Assembly: GCA_035235625.1 (NCBI GenBank)
Contig: CP141143.1
Coordinates: 39,045,178 to 39,109,177 of the forward strand
Length of the DNA stretch: 64,000 bases
DNA from: Saururus chinensis
Taxonomy: Eukaryota > Streptophyta > Magnoliopsida > Piperales > Saururaceae
Direction of reading: 5' to 3'
Every line of letters begins with the position of its first letter. Position 1 is the first letter of the stretch. The notes below the pieces were generated by a model. That model saw nothing but the letters and a program-made list of their open reading frames with translations, was not told where the DNA came from and ran no database searches. Below are positions 1 through 10,579 of the stretch, piece after piece. Made by a program: the position numbers and the translations under genes.

Positions 1-704
1 GACATAACAAAAGTACTGAAATAAGTGGAAATACTAAGTCTAGTGCACCCGTGCACAACACCATCTCAAGGAGCTTGCTATAAGTACAAAACAACTACCT
101 CTTGCTCCTCCACAGATCATCCACAAATAACTTCATATTTGTGGAGAGAAGAGCCAGCCTTGCTCATGTGGCCCTGATATCAAGAGCATACATACTTTAC
201 TAATTTATAATTAAAGCAGTGGCGAAGCTGTAATGTCCATGATTTTTCTGCAAATTTCTATGACCTTTCTACTAATTTTTTGCTCATCTTCCATCGGGGA
301 AATTAAATGCTTTGGCATATTTATCCTTTTTATTTTCAGCCGGGTGTGGGAAATAGTTGCAAGTCGTGGGCCTCGACGTGCCATAGAAACTTTCAGGATG
401 AATACAGGAGAGAAAAGAAAGAAAAATTGGAAGCAAATGGAAAAGAAAGAAAGAAAAAAGGAGAAAAAGTATATTGCGGGTCGGGCGCAACTAGTGCGCC
501 CAGTTCTTGAGAAGGGGGCAGTGACCCCTTCCCATTCCCAAGGTAGCCAATGGCAGGCCGTCACCTGCTGGAAGGCCTCCGTCAAATCTACCTCGGCATG
601 GTGGCAGAAAGTAGGTCACCTCTTCGGCCCATCTTGACCTATTTGTTGTCTTCTGCCGTGAGTACACCTCTCCCTCCTTCACTGTTTTCTCACTCTGCCA
701 CCAT
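1..704. other. Unidentified flank left of the MULE
   Basis: I recognise no gene here. A purine-rich tract lies at about 395-470 and short open frames on both strands overlap it, as expected of low-complexity DNA. A small self-complementary stretch (GTGCACCCGTGCAC) is near 40-55. Before the MULE inserted, this sequence was continuous with 21632 onward. Confidence 0.6.
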
Positions 705-713
705 TGTTACTGG
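705..713. repeat. 9-bp target-site duplication of the MULE, left copy
   Basis: TGTTACTGG occurs directly before the left terminal repeat and again at 21623-21631 directly after the right one. Nine base pairs is the duplication length typical of Mutator-like transposases, so the exact match fixes both ends of the element. Confidence 0.93.
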
Positions 714-791
714 AAATTTTTTTAGAAATAGACTCACCAAATGTCGGAATTACAAAAATATGCCAGGTACTCCAATTTTGCACAATTAGAC
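714..791 (+). repeat. Left terminal inverted repeat of the MULE, outer part
   Basis: This is the reverse complement of the outer part of the right terminal repeat (about 21541-21622), with few mismatches. It includes AAATGTCGGAATTAC and the stretch ending in GCACAATTAGAC. The matching inner part of the repeat appears only at 2226-2282, because a solo LTR has inserted between the two. Confidence 0.93.
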
Positions 792-2225
792 TAATAAGTA
801 TGAAATATATATCTATTTTATATGCCTTTTTACCTTATTTGCTAGTATAGATTAGGTTAATTCAGTGTTAGTTATGGTTTATTTAGATTAAGATAGATAT
901 TAGCATTTTAGTTTAATTATTAATAATTTTGTAGTTATTAGTAGTTTAGACATGTATTTAAATCAAGTTGGAATTTTGGTTACTTTCTACATGTCTAAAG
1001 TATGATATTTTATGTTTTGTAGGTAAAGTATGCTTATCAAGGTACTTGGACGATATTTTGAATAGTTTAAAATAGTTTTGACATGCTTTAAAGTGATTTG
1101 GACAACTTTTCGGAGTTATAAACAAGTTGGAAATTAATATGGACATGAAGAAAAGCTTAATGAACAGAATATGGACTGTCCAGAAAAACTGTCCGGATTG
1201 CAGAAACACTGTAGCAATTCGAACGGGCCGTAGGGCGTTCGAATGGGATAATGTGATTTTGAAGCAAAACTCAGTTCAAGCGTTTGAACGGGCATGCAGG
1301 GCGTTCGAACGGCATAACGCGCAGTTTCCTTGTTTGACCCAAATTTCAATCCTTTTCATATTGGACTTCTTTCTACGGAACTTATGCGTATAAAAAGACA
1401 TATTTGGCTTAAACCAGAGGATTTGAGGAGATTTTATGAAGAGAAAAAGGAAGAAGAAGATGGAAGAGAACTCAAAGCTTTTAATGGAGATTTAAGTGCT
1501 TTCTTCTACAATGGAAGGCTAGACTTTTCTTTTACTTAGGAGTTGATGAAGCTATAGATAAGTTTCAGTTTCTTTTTTTTTTAATTTAGATCTCAGTTGT
1601 GAATGATGACAATTGTATGATATGGATTTCCTTTTTAATGGAAGAGCTTTTAATGTTTATTCAAGTCTATGTTGATTTATTGTCTTGTAGATGATAGATT
1701 GATATGGTTTTGATATTTTCATCGATTCTAATTTCTGTGATTTAGATGAGATGGTCATACAATAGTTTTAATGTTCAGATAATTAATGACTTAGGTGAGT
1801 TATACTAAGATTAGACGGGTCATGCCTATAGCTAGTTTAGTGTAGATGATCCGTACTATTGTCGAAGATAGTTCATGCCATGGAATTTAATTAATGATTC
1901 TTTCTAAAGTAATTCTAGCTTGTAGCTGAGAATACTTGTTCATATTCACACTAGATTTAGATTAAAAGTTAAGGAATTGTTATGGTTCTATAGTGGATTC
2001 GATTTCCTAAGTAAATTCCATTAATTTAATCTCTTGTTTTTAATCTAGTTGATTTTTGTCCTTTACTTAATTTAAGTTTAGTTTGTTTTAGTTTTCAATC
2101 AGCAAATTCCTCTTTAGATTTAGTAATAATTCATCCGTCCCTGAGGATCAACAACCCTTAAATACTTATCCTAGTACAATTACCTTGTACACTTGTAAAG
2201 GGTTTAATTATAGACGATCATAGAC
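787..2225. repeat. 5-bp target-site duplication around the nested solo LTR
   Basis: TAGAC at 787-791 and again at 2221-2225 brackets the inserted LTR. The uninterrupted right terminal repeat of the MULE has this sequence only once at the equivalent position, so the duplication marks a real insertion site. Confidence 0.9.
792..2220 (+). mobile_element. Solo LTR, Athila-like Ty3/gypsy family (~1.43 kb)
   Basis: This LTR fossil sits in the left terminal repeat of the MULE with a TAGAC duplication and no internal retroelement sequence, so it looks like a solo LTR left by recombination. It ends in ATCA. Its 3' half (about 1540-2220) is clearly homologous to the reverse strand of 45415-46260, where the same LTR end is followed by an Athila-type leader; that supplies the family call. 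A TATA-like TATAAAAAG lies near 1390, with clustered TTCGAACG-type motifs about 75-170 bp upstream (1215-1315). It is younger than the MULE insertion. Confidence 0.85.
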
Positions 2226-2282
2226 TTACACACGTTCCATTTTCCCACATGCGTGCTTGAATTGCCGATAATACCCTTAGGC
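2226..2282 (+). repeat. Left terminal inverted repeat of the MULE, inner part
   Basis: This pairs with about 21485-21540 in inverse orientation (GAATTGCCGATAATACCCTT on this side). The repeat ends at GGC near 2282. It is followed at once by an alternating TA run (2283-2300), which may serve as a core promoter or may simply be low complexity. Confidence 0.93.
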
Positions 2283-2300
2283 TATATATATATATATAAT

Positions 2301-2770
2301 GTGAAAAGCCCTCACTCAAGGAGATGAAAAGACCCGATGGCGGCTCCCGGAGAGGGAGCCGCCATCCGCCTCTCCTCCTCCCCCGTATCCTCCCGCATTT
2401 TATTCTAGATACTTTTATTCTAGATACTGGAGTCGTAGTCCTCCTCCCCCGTCTCAAGCATCAGCTTCAAAAAGACCGGAGGGAGGCACTGTCTCCCTCT
2501 CCTCCTCCCCTGTCTACTCCCATATTTTCTACTAAATATGGGAGTCGCCGTCCTCCTCCCCTGTCTCAACAATCAGCTTCTCCTAGATACAGGAGCTACC
2601 GTCTTCTTCTCGTCATTTCGACATCCGAAACCGTCTAGTCGAAGAAGGTCCGTCGTCCGCTTAGATCGTGCACCGGCAGGATAGAACCGAGTTCGTCTGT
2701 CGTCGTAGGGTGATCGGAAAATGGCTACAAAGTGAAGACGCATGGCGGGTTTGAGGTGTGTATTTTTTGA
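2301..2770 (+). other. GC-rich MULE leader next to the left end
   Basis: This unusually GC-rich segment contains a perfect 10-bp-stem hairpin at 2339-2363 (GGCGGCTCCC, 5-nt loop, GGGAGCCGCC) and two to three imperfect repeats of a CCTCCTCCCCCGTCTC-type module. An ATG near 2720 is followed by GT-rich sequence around 2757. By analogy with the other end of the element, where a leader exon is clearer, I infer that this is the untranslated first exon of the transposase gene. The 104-codon open frame across it (2324-2638) has no family that I recognise. Confidence 0.45.
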
Positions 2771-2976
2771 AATATTGCTTTGTTAGAGTATGTTAAAACC
2801 AGGGGGATTTGTGTTTGGTATGATTTTCACTAACATAGGGGTACAGATATGGGGTCTTGTGACTTGGCTGAGTAATGTTAGCTTGTGACGAAAAATAGAT
2901 AGTTTGTGAAATGTTTAGTTATATGGTTCATGCTAAAAATATGTGGGAGAAAAGAGATTCGACACTTGTTTTCTTT

Positions 2977-4120
2977 GTTATTAAGTAAATATGTCAACTT
3001 GATCTTCTATGTTTGGTGCTTAGTATGCTTGTAATATATTTCAATAGATGGAAAGTATGTAAATGAATAATATATTTTGTTGTTAGGGTAAGTAAGGAGA
3101 ATATATATAGTTAGTTTTACTCATGACTATGATGTGATCTGATGTCTAGTTAGTAGGAGACCATATAACCTAGTTTATATAGTTAAAACAAAGTTAACTG
3201 ATGAATCCTAACTGTCGACTAGTAGATGGTAGGAGGTTTTTCATTTTTCAAAGTACATTGTGTGGTCATTAGATGTGATCAAGATGGGTTTACAAGGAAG
3301 GTTTGAATGTTGTGATATGCTATATAATGAGTAGTATACTATATGACCTAGTAGATGGAATAATATAAAGTTAACTGATACATCTTAACTGTTGACTGGT
3401 AGATGGTAAGAGGCTTATAGTTTTTGAAGTACATTGTGAGTTCATCAGATTTGTAATAGTTATGTTTACATATGGGTGGATAAATAAGAGTGTTATTACG
3501 TAAATATGTCAACTTGATCTTCTGTGTTTGGTGCTTAGTTAGTATGCTTGTAATATATTTCAATAGATGAAAAGTAAGTAAATGAATAATATGTTTTGTT
3601 GTTAGGGTAAATAAGGAGAATATACATAATTCATTTTACTCATGACTATGATGTGATCCGATATCTAGTGAGTAGGAGACCATATAACCTAGTTTATATA
3701 GTTAAAACAAAGTTAACTGATGAATCCTAACTATTGACTGGTAGATGTAGGAGGTTTTTTCATTTTTCAAAGTACATTGTGTGGTCATTAGATGTGCTTA
3801 AGATGGGTTTACAAGGAAGGTTTGAATGTTGTGATATGCTATACAACGAGTAGTATATCATATGACCTAGTAGATGGAATAATACAAAGTTAACTGATAC
3901 ATCCTAACTGTTGACTGGTAGATGGTAAGAGGCTTATATTTTCTAAAGTACATTGCGAGTTTATTAGATTTGCGCAATTTGTGTTATACTATCATGAGTA
4001 TGGTGTGATATAATATTTATTGACGACGATACCGTATAACCTAGAATATATGGTTAGAAGATAGTTAACTGATTTCGATTAATTGTTGACTGGTGGTTAA
4101 CTGATTTCGACTAAATCTAT
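2977..4120 (+). repeat. Left subterminal repeat array of the MULE (~515-bp tandem duplication)
   Basis: Two direct copies of about 515 bp start at 2977 and 3492 with GTTATTA(A/C)GTAAATATGTC, and a partial third occupies about 4000-4120. Embedded in them are copies of a ~35-bp core, AGTTAACTGAT, five variable bases, then TAACTGTTGACTGGTAGATG, at about 3193, 3369, 3711, 3888 and 4062/4081. The same core occurs in reverse orientation in the array near the right end of the element. The sequence is otherwise AT-rich and noncoding. Confidence 0.85.
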
Positions 4121-4326
4121 TCCTTCGCTTCACTGCAGTACACTTATATGTCCACCTCCCCGAGGCATGCAAGGGGCAGCGGAGGAGAAGCCAAGGCAGA
4201 GACCAAGTAGGTGGAGGCCAACATTGAGGTTCCGCAGGTTTCCACAAAGTGTATAGAGTGATTATGCTAGATCAAAAGATGGGATGTATTTGGAGAGTAA
4301 ACATTCTACACATAACATAGTTTCTT

Positions 4327-4531
4327 CATTAGGCGTTGGTGGTTGCAGGTGGAAGTATAAAATCATAATTCCTATCGACTCGGACAATGAAGATGTTAAA
4401 CTTAAGGTGGGGAACATAGATATGGTGTTACACCTTATCTATGTTTCCCACCTTACATTTAACATCTTCATCGTCTGAGTCAATAGTAATTATGGTTTTA
4501 TACTTCCTCTTACCACCAGCAACACTTAATG
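4327..4531. repeat. ~200-bp near-perfect inverted repeat (hairpin)
   Basis: Two arms of about 95-100 bp meet at a near-palindromic centre around 4429 (GGTGTTACACC). Arm 1 runs from 4327 and arm 2 ends at 4531; by eye they differ at roughly one base in ten. A transcript would fold into a long stem of the sort processed into small RNAs. A short open frame (4284-4478) crosses arm 1 and the centre and is probably incidental. It lies in the noncoding stretch upstream of the transposase. Confidence 0.85.
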
Positions 4532-4984
4532 ATTAAACTTTGTAATGTGCATGACTGATTGCTCTCCAATTTAGTTACATGTAATCACATGCCGCACATC
4601 ATAGACTTAATTATATTTTGTATCTTCAGACATCACTTGGTCACAGTGGATAATGTATACCCAAATGTATTTAATGGTTAGCAAATGCCTTTGTATATAG
4701 TTTCATTGATATTGTACAAGCGAATGTTTCGTTGGGTTAGAACTGCCATAATTTATTGATTATGGTGAGTGGATTGGTGGAAATATAAATAGTTTTTAAT
4801 GCATTCATATACAATTCCGTTGTTGTTATAATGATGATGATAAATATTATTTAAAACAATATAAAATGAAAAGCTACAGCTTCCCATAGACATCATTAAA
4901 AACACATAGAGAGTTAAATAAATTCAATATCGATGGTTAGAAATGTTATTTTCGTTGCCTGGGGCAATTACGAAAGTGTCATGT

Positions 4985-5515
4985 TAATATGAGCCCAGGT
5001 TCACGCACACTCGCGTCTGGCCCTGCTCTATGGGCAATCAAATATACATCTGGATGGGGTATAATACTCATATAACGGGCCTCATACAGCCCAGGCACAC
5101 GCATGTGTGCGTTAGCCCGGGATCATATAATTAGTACCGAAAAGGAAAATGTTTATAAGAGCCTGGCCTCACTCGCGTCTACGTGAGCCCGGGCTACACG
5201 GCCAATCCGAAGTACATCCAATGGCCCATATTACTCATAAAAATGGGTCTGATATAGCCTGGTGACATGCATTTGTGCATTAGCCAGGGCTCATAGAAAT
5301 GGTACTCCAAATGAAAAATTAATAGGAGCCTGGAAATGCGCACTTCTACTTGATCCCGGGCTCCACGGTCAATCGGATGTACATCCGAATATCCGATGGC
5401 CCATAAAACATAGGATCATTTAAACCCTTAGACTATTATGGGTCATCAGATCTAAATCGATCTAATTGCCTATAGAGCCCAGGCTCACGTAGATGCACGT
5501 GTGCGCGGGCTCCTA
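4985..5515 (+). repeat. ~168-bp tandem units built of GC-rich palindromes
   Basis: Modules with inward-facing halves such as GCCCAGGCACACGC / GCGTTAGCCCGGG recur at about 4990, 5090, 5158, 5256, 5327 and 5475. Two module types alternate with a combined period near 168 bp. Each module can form a short hairpin. The units are diverged and noncoding, and lie between the left subterminal array and the transposase. Confidence 0.7.
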
Positions 5516-6004
5516 TAAATTTTTTCCTTAATAATATATGCATTTTGTAGTATATTTCCATGGTGTATCAAGAGAATCAATAAGCATCGCCACGTTTGAT
5601 AAGTCCACACGCACGTTGCATATAGCAGACATGGGCCATACCTCGTCATAAATGTGAAAACCGTGAAAAACCCCGATGCACTTTCTTAACATCCCTCTGA
5701 AGGTTTCTTCCCAGGCTAATTACTGAGGTATTCTCTTACGGTTCCATATTCTCATCTCCCTACTGGCAGATCAGATGACTTAAGTTGGCAAAAGGTGGAT
5801 GTCGAATAGCAATCTCTACATATGGACGCATGGAGGAAGACACGGATAGTCACGTTTCTACCGAAAGGTGTCCCTACTGGAATAGTGGTAATGTTGGATG
5901 TGGAGAATATGTTAATGTTTGTACTTTTGGATGAACTACTTCTTACCAGATATGCTTTGTAGATGAAACAACAACGACATCTAATTTTTCGGTGTGGAGA
6001 TGGC

Positions 6005-6255
6005 AAGCAAAAGCTTTAACTGATCCATCTCAACTAATAACTGTTAGTAGCATTTAACATAGGTAACTCGCGGGTACACAAAATCTTGTCTTGTGTATGT
6101 ACTTATATGGGTCAGTGTGCCGCATGTACAATTGTAATACATGAAGTTATGTTTGAGGTTAAGAATGAAATTGATGCCCGTACACACAAAGTTGTTTCAA
6201 TTTTGCGACGGATATCATTGACTGATAAGTATCAACTGTTAACTACCAGAGTCTA
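6005..6255 (+). repeat. Additional diverged copies of the MULE subterminal core
   Basis: TTTAACTGAT...CAACTAATAACTG near 6017 and TTGACTGATAAGTATCAACTG near 6219 resemble the core of the left array. Further single copies occur near 7553 (GTTAACTGATTATGCC) and, in the opposite sense, near 11045. They show that the core is spread through noncoding parts of the element and not confined to its ends. Confidence 0.55.
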
Positions 6256-6282
6256 ACTGACATAACTATATGGTGTATTCAG

Positions 6283-9200
6283 ATGGATACAGATGAGCAG
6301 ACTTTGTTATGTGTATGGGGGGGGAGTGGGATGCAAGTCGACACAAGTATGATTGCTCCAATGCCAAGTTAGATCTCATATTTGTTAGAAGCTCATTGAC
6401 GTATGAATCCTTGGTGCCCATGGTTTACAAATTAATAGGATGTTGTAGTAGGGAATACTCTTTAAAGATGAGTTTTACATATCCTTTGGCAATCCCCTTG
6501 GACGTACCTCCAACGAAAATATGTGATACTAGGATTCTTCAGTGTTTTCTGGGATATGGCAAGACCAGGCACGATGGTCTACCATTGATAATAACCAAAG
6601 TGCGACATGTACATGTGTTCCATGAATGTGAGCCGAATATTGATGTATCCGAATCAAAGATGAATGAGTCGATTATTTTCAATGATGCCGAAGAGCTTAG
6701 TAGACATGCAAATGAAGTGAAGCATAGGTGGAGTGAAGGAAGTAGGAGTGAGGAATGGCATTGTAACCAATGATAATTTGGCTAGTGTTGCTTCGGATAT
6801 GGACAAATTGTACATGAACACAATGGATTTCAGTGACGATCGGGAAGTAGATGACTTACTGCATGAGGCCAGGGAGTTGGAGCCAAAGAATCCTCCTCCA
6901 GTTTATGTAAATTTGCAATCCGATTCTAATGAAGAACTAGTAGATGTCGCCATTGCAAGGCTTGAAGTGGATACGGTGAACATCTCAAATGTTGAGGAGA
7001 ATAATGCCAACTCAAATGAGGGTAATGATGCCGGAGGAGCTAATGATGAAATTAGTGGGCCAAACACGATGTATAACATAGATGAAGAAGATGTCATCTA
7101 CAATGGATGGCAGGAGTAGCTTGAGGAAGATATTAAATGCGATAAATTTGAATTGCATGATTATGATGAGGATGCCTACATTGTCGGAGGGGATGATGAC
7201 ATTTGGTACGGAAATGGTCAAAATGAGACTGCCACAGGGACGGCCGGTGGAAGAGGTCCGCCTCCGAACTCAAATAAAGTGACCAACATTGACATGGCTG
7301 AAAGAAAGTGGCAAGAAGTATACAATCATTATTATTATCTGTTTTGTTTGCAAATTTATGCATGTGTAGTAATGGTTTAGTGGTTTTAAATGCAGTGATG
7401 ATGAAGTAACAACAAGAGCTAATGCAGTAATGTCACTCATAAATGAAGGAGATGGTGGTGGGAGGGGGAAATTACCACCATCAAGTAGCAATTTTGGAAA
7501 AATTCGGCGCCAGAACAACTTCAAAGGTCATTTCATGTGCTTACGTAGTTAGTTAACTGATTATGCCTAACTTATAACTGTTTGTCTCATTCTAATACCT
7601 ATATAAATATAATCATTCAGCAGATTGGATGAGAATGTGTGTGTGAACGAAGAGCACAACATGGATGTGGAGGTTGATTTGTATGACTATGGCAAAGATC
7701 CGAATGTTGTTCTACTTGGGCAAGAGTTTATGGATAAGGACTCTCTGAAGCTACATGTACACAAGTATGCTATGCATAATAACTTTGAGTTCAAGGTAAA
7801 ATATTCAAATAAATCTTGATTCACAGTTGTGTGCAATGTGTCGGGATGTCCATGGAGGTTACATGCTGCGATAACTAATGGGTGTAGTATCTTCAAAGTG
7901 AAAGCTATGAACAATGTTCATACATGTAGGAAACCAATATTTGGAGGAGATCATAAACAAGCAAAAGCGGATATTATTGCTGACTCAGTAGTGAAATGAC
8001 TTAGGAAATGTTTTGCTTATACTCCCAAGGATATTCAAGTTGATGTTGATTTCGAATATGGAGTTAAGATGAATTATTCGAAGGCATATAGGTCGAAGAT
8101 TGCGGCATTTAACAAGTTAAGAGGATCCTACGAGTCATCGTATGCTGAGTTGGCTACATACTTATATGAGTTGGAGAAGGCAAATCCGGGCACCTCAACT
8201 GCTATCCAGTACGACTCATCGGATCTGACATTCGAGCGATGCTTTGTTTCCTTTGGTTCGGCCATGGAGAACTTCAAGAGGTACATGCGACGTGTTCTAT
8301 GTATAGATGGCACATTCTTGAAAGGAAGGTACAAAGGACTTTGTTCGTGATATCTACATTGGATAGTGAGAACCATATATACCCAATTGCTTGTGCCATC
8401 GGAGAAGGAGAGAATAACGATGCATGGGGATGGGTCCTTGCACATTTGGAAACCCGACTTGGTTACTTGGAGGGCCTAGTGATACTTTCTGATTGGCATA
8501 GATCAATCAAATCACAAGTAGCTCAAATGTTTCCATATGCCGCACATGGATATTGTGCATTTCACATATCTCAAAACATTTTTGCACATTTCAAAGACAG
8601 AGGTTTGAACAGTAACTTCCTCAGGGCGGCTAAAGCATTTAGGCCAGAGACATATATGGAAGAAATGACCATCATTGAGGAGAAAACCCCCGAGGCCTAC
8701 AAGTGGTTAACTGGAATTGATAAGTCACACTGGGTTAATGCTTACTTTCCATCGCCCAGGTATAATATAGTCACATCCAACCCATGCGAAGTCTTCAATG
8801 GAATGCTTAGTGAGCAGTGACACTTCCCCATTGTCATGATCATTGAAGCAATCCATTTGAAGGCTTAAGAGATGTGGTACAAGCGTGGATTGGAGGCACA
8901 ACAATGGAAGGGATACTTGACTAAATATGCCGAAGCAAAGATTTAGATGTGCAATGAAGCAACTAGAGGGATGATTTGTTATCCCATAAGTGGCCATGAG
9001 GTCTTAACTAGGTCCGAAAGAGGGGATGATCAAGTTGACCTTATCACAAAGACTTGTACATGTGGAAAGTTTCAACAAATGGAGTTGCCATGTGAACATG
9101 CGTTGGCAGCATGTGGCCACCGAAGACTAAATTATGTTGACTTTGCTCCCTGTTCTACACAACGGAAACTTATAGGAAAATCTATAGCAAAGGAGTTTAT

Positions 9201-9716
9201 CCGGTACTCAAACATAAAAGATGGGAGACTCCTGAGGATGTGAAGAGCCTTAAGTTGAGGCCTCCAAAGGATAAGGCATAACCGGGCTGGATAAAGAAGA
9301 AGAGAATTCTATCTCGAGGTGAAGAAAAACGGAGAGTACAATGTTGTACGTGCAAACAATATGATCACTATCGCAATACTTGTACCGTGGTAATTGGAGA
9401 GAACCCGGTCAGGGGCCATACTCCTCTTCCATCCATAGCTGCACCCGCTTCATCTCATGGCCAGCCCCCATCACCAACTCATGCTAACCAAAAGTTGTCA
9501 ACATCTAAACAATTCCCACATGCAGTAGACAAGTTGGATGGTAAAGAAATCAGGAAAATGCGTCATCCACGTCCAATCCAGTCGAAGATCAGCCATCTAA
9601 CCCCAAAGGGGAAGAGAAAGAAGAAAATGAGACAAGTGGCTGAGCTCAATGCATGTACGCTTGAGGACAAATTCTGCAAGAGACCAATCGCAGTAGACAA
9701 AGTCGCAACATTGTAG
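6283..9716 (+). pseudogene. mudrA-like: MURA-type MULE transposase, decayed
   Basis: This transposase would cut and rejoin the element's ends. I place the start at 6283, an ATG directly after an acceptor-like TATTCAG. Order of parts: plant MULE N-terminal domain (6283-6770), acidic linker (6740-7310), MuDR domain (about 7625-7960), DDE core (about 8069-8815) with IDGTFLKG and SDWHRSI carrying the two Asp, a C-x2-H-like HGYCAFHISQ block, a SWIM zinc finger CTCGKFQQMELPCEHALAAC (about 9055-9120) and a CCHC knuckle (9342-9383). Likely introns are 7316-7394 and 7527-7622. Premature stops lie at 7117 TAG, 7817 TGA, 7997 TGA, 8818 TGA, 8866 TAA, 8944 TAG and 9279 TAA. Frame shifts occur in the G8 run at 6317-6324, near 6750, near 8340 (one base short) and near 9215. 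Confidence 0.93.
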
Positions 9717-9720
9717 TTTG

Positions 9721-10579
9721 CTTGACGACATATTTTGGAAAACCTTTATTTCTGATTGTGGCACAATATGTTGGCAATTCAACCATAAATTCCATGTGCT
9801 GAAACTTAATCTCTCAACGTGTTTTTGTTGTCTAAATTAATATAAAACAATACTTCAAGTACCAGTTTATAATAGCAATCTTCTTATTTATCACCAGGCA
9901 AATTGGTTTAGGGGTTAGAAGCTGTAAATCAAAACCCAATCAAGTCATGCCTCCAGATTTGAGTTCCGTCCCAAAGGGATTTCGTAGGCAAATCCCCTGT
10001 TATCTGAACGCTAATGATTTTTAGCAATGACACATCTTTATCGGCTGAACGAAATTATAAACATATTGATTCTTATGAATGACAAATTCTTAACTGCTCA
10101 ACGGCCTTCATTACTGCACTTGCACAATTTGGACCAAATCTAACCAATCAGGAACAATATCTCATTCATATCGTACCATCAAATACTGCAATGCCACCTG
10201 TCCATTATCATCTACAATTCCGATGTGTTATCAGAACAACGTCATACAAAGAATATTGATTTCTCATCAATCAACTTCAGCCAAAAAAAACTATACGAAA
10301 CCATCAAATTCTATTAGTCTTGTAACAACACAAATAACTTCAAGATTCACCTTAAACATTAATCAATTATGGTACTCCTCCATAAATTATTCATACAAAC
10401 CATTAGTGAAACACAAACCGAATCACATAGTCAAGGACAAACACTATCAAGTTTATCCACATCTACTGTCAAGAAAATGGTCGTCATATGGAATTTTGCA
10501 GAATTTGGTATGCAACCCTATGTCTCATGATGCGCATGTCCTCTCTGGTAAAGCTAAATCAGTACCCATGCGACAGGTA
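9721..10579. other. Spacer between the convergent MULE genes
   Basis: This AT-rich stretch lies between the 3' end of the transposase and the 3' end of the protease-like gene. It probably holds both 3' untranslated regions. An open frame on + at 10223-10690 overlaps the reverse strand of the catalytic C48 region and is best read as a shadow. Confidence 0.5.

Noticed and set aside
211-637. Overlapping open frames of 124-134 codons on both strands
   Set aside because: They mirror each other over a purine-rich tract and show no family motif.
1215-1315. GTTCGAA motifs resembling the tRNA B box
   Set aside because: No A box at the right distance, no cloverleaf pairing, and the motifs recur in tandem inside LTRs.
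4284-4478. 64-codon open frame as a small gene
   Set aside because: It runs through one arm and the centre of a hairpin and matches no family; probably incidental.
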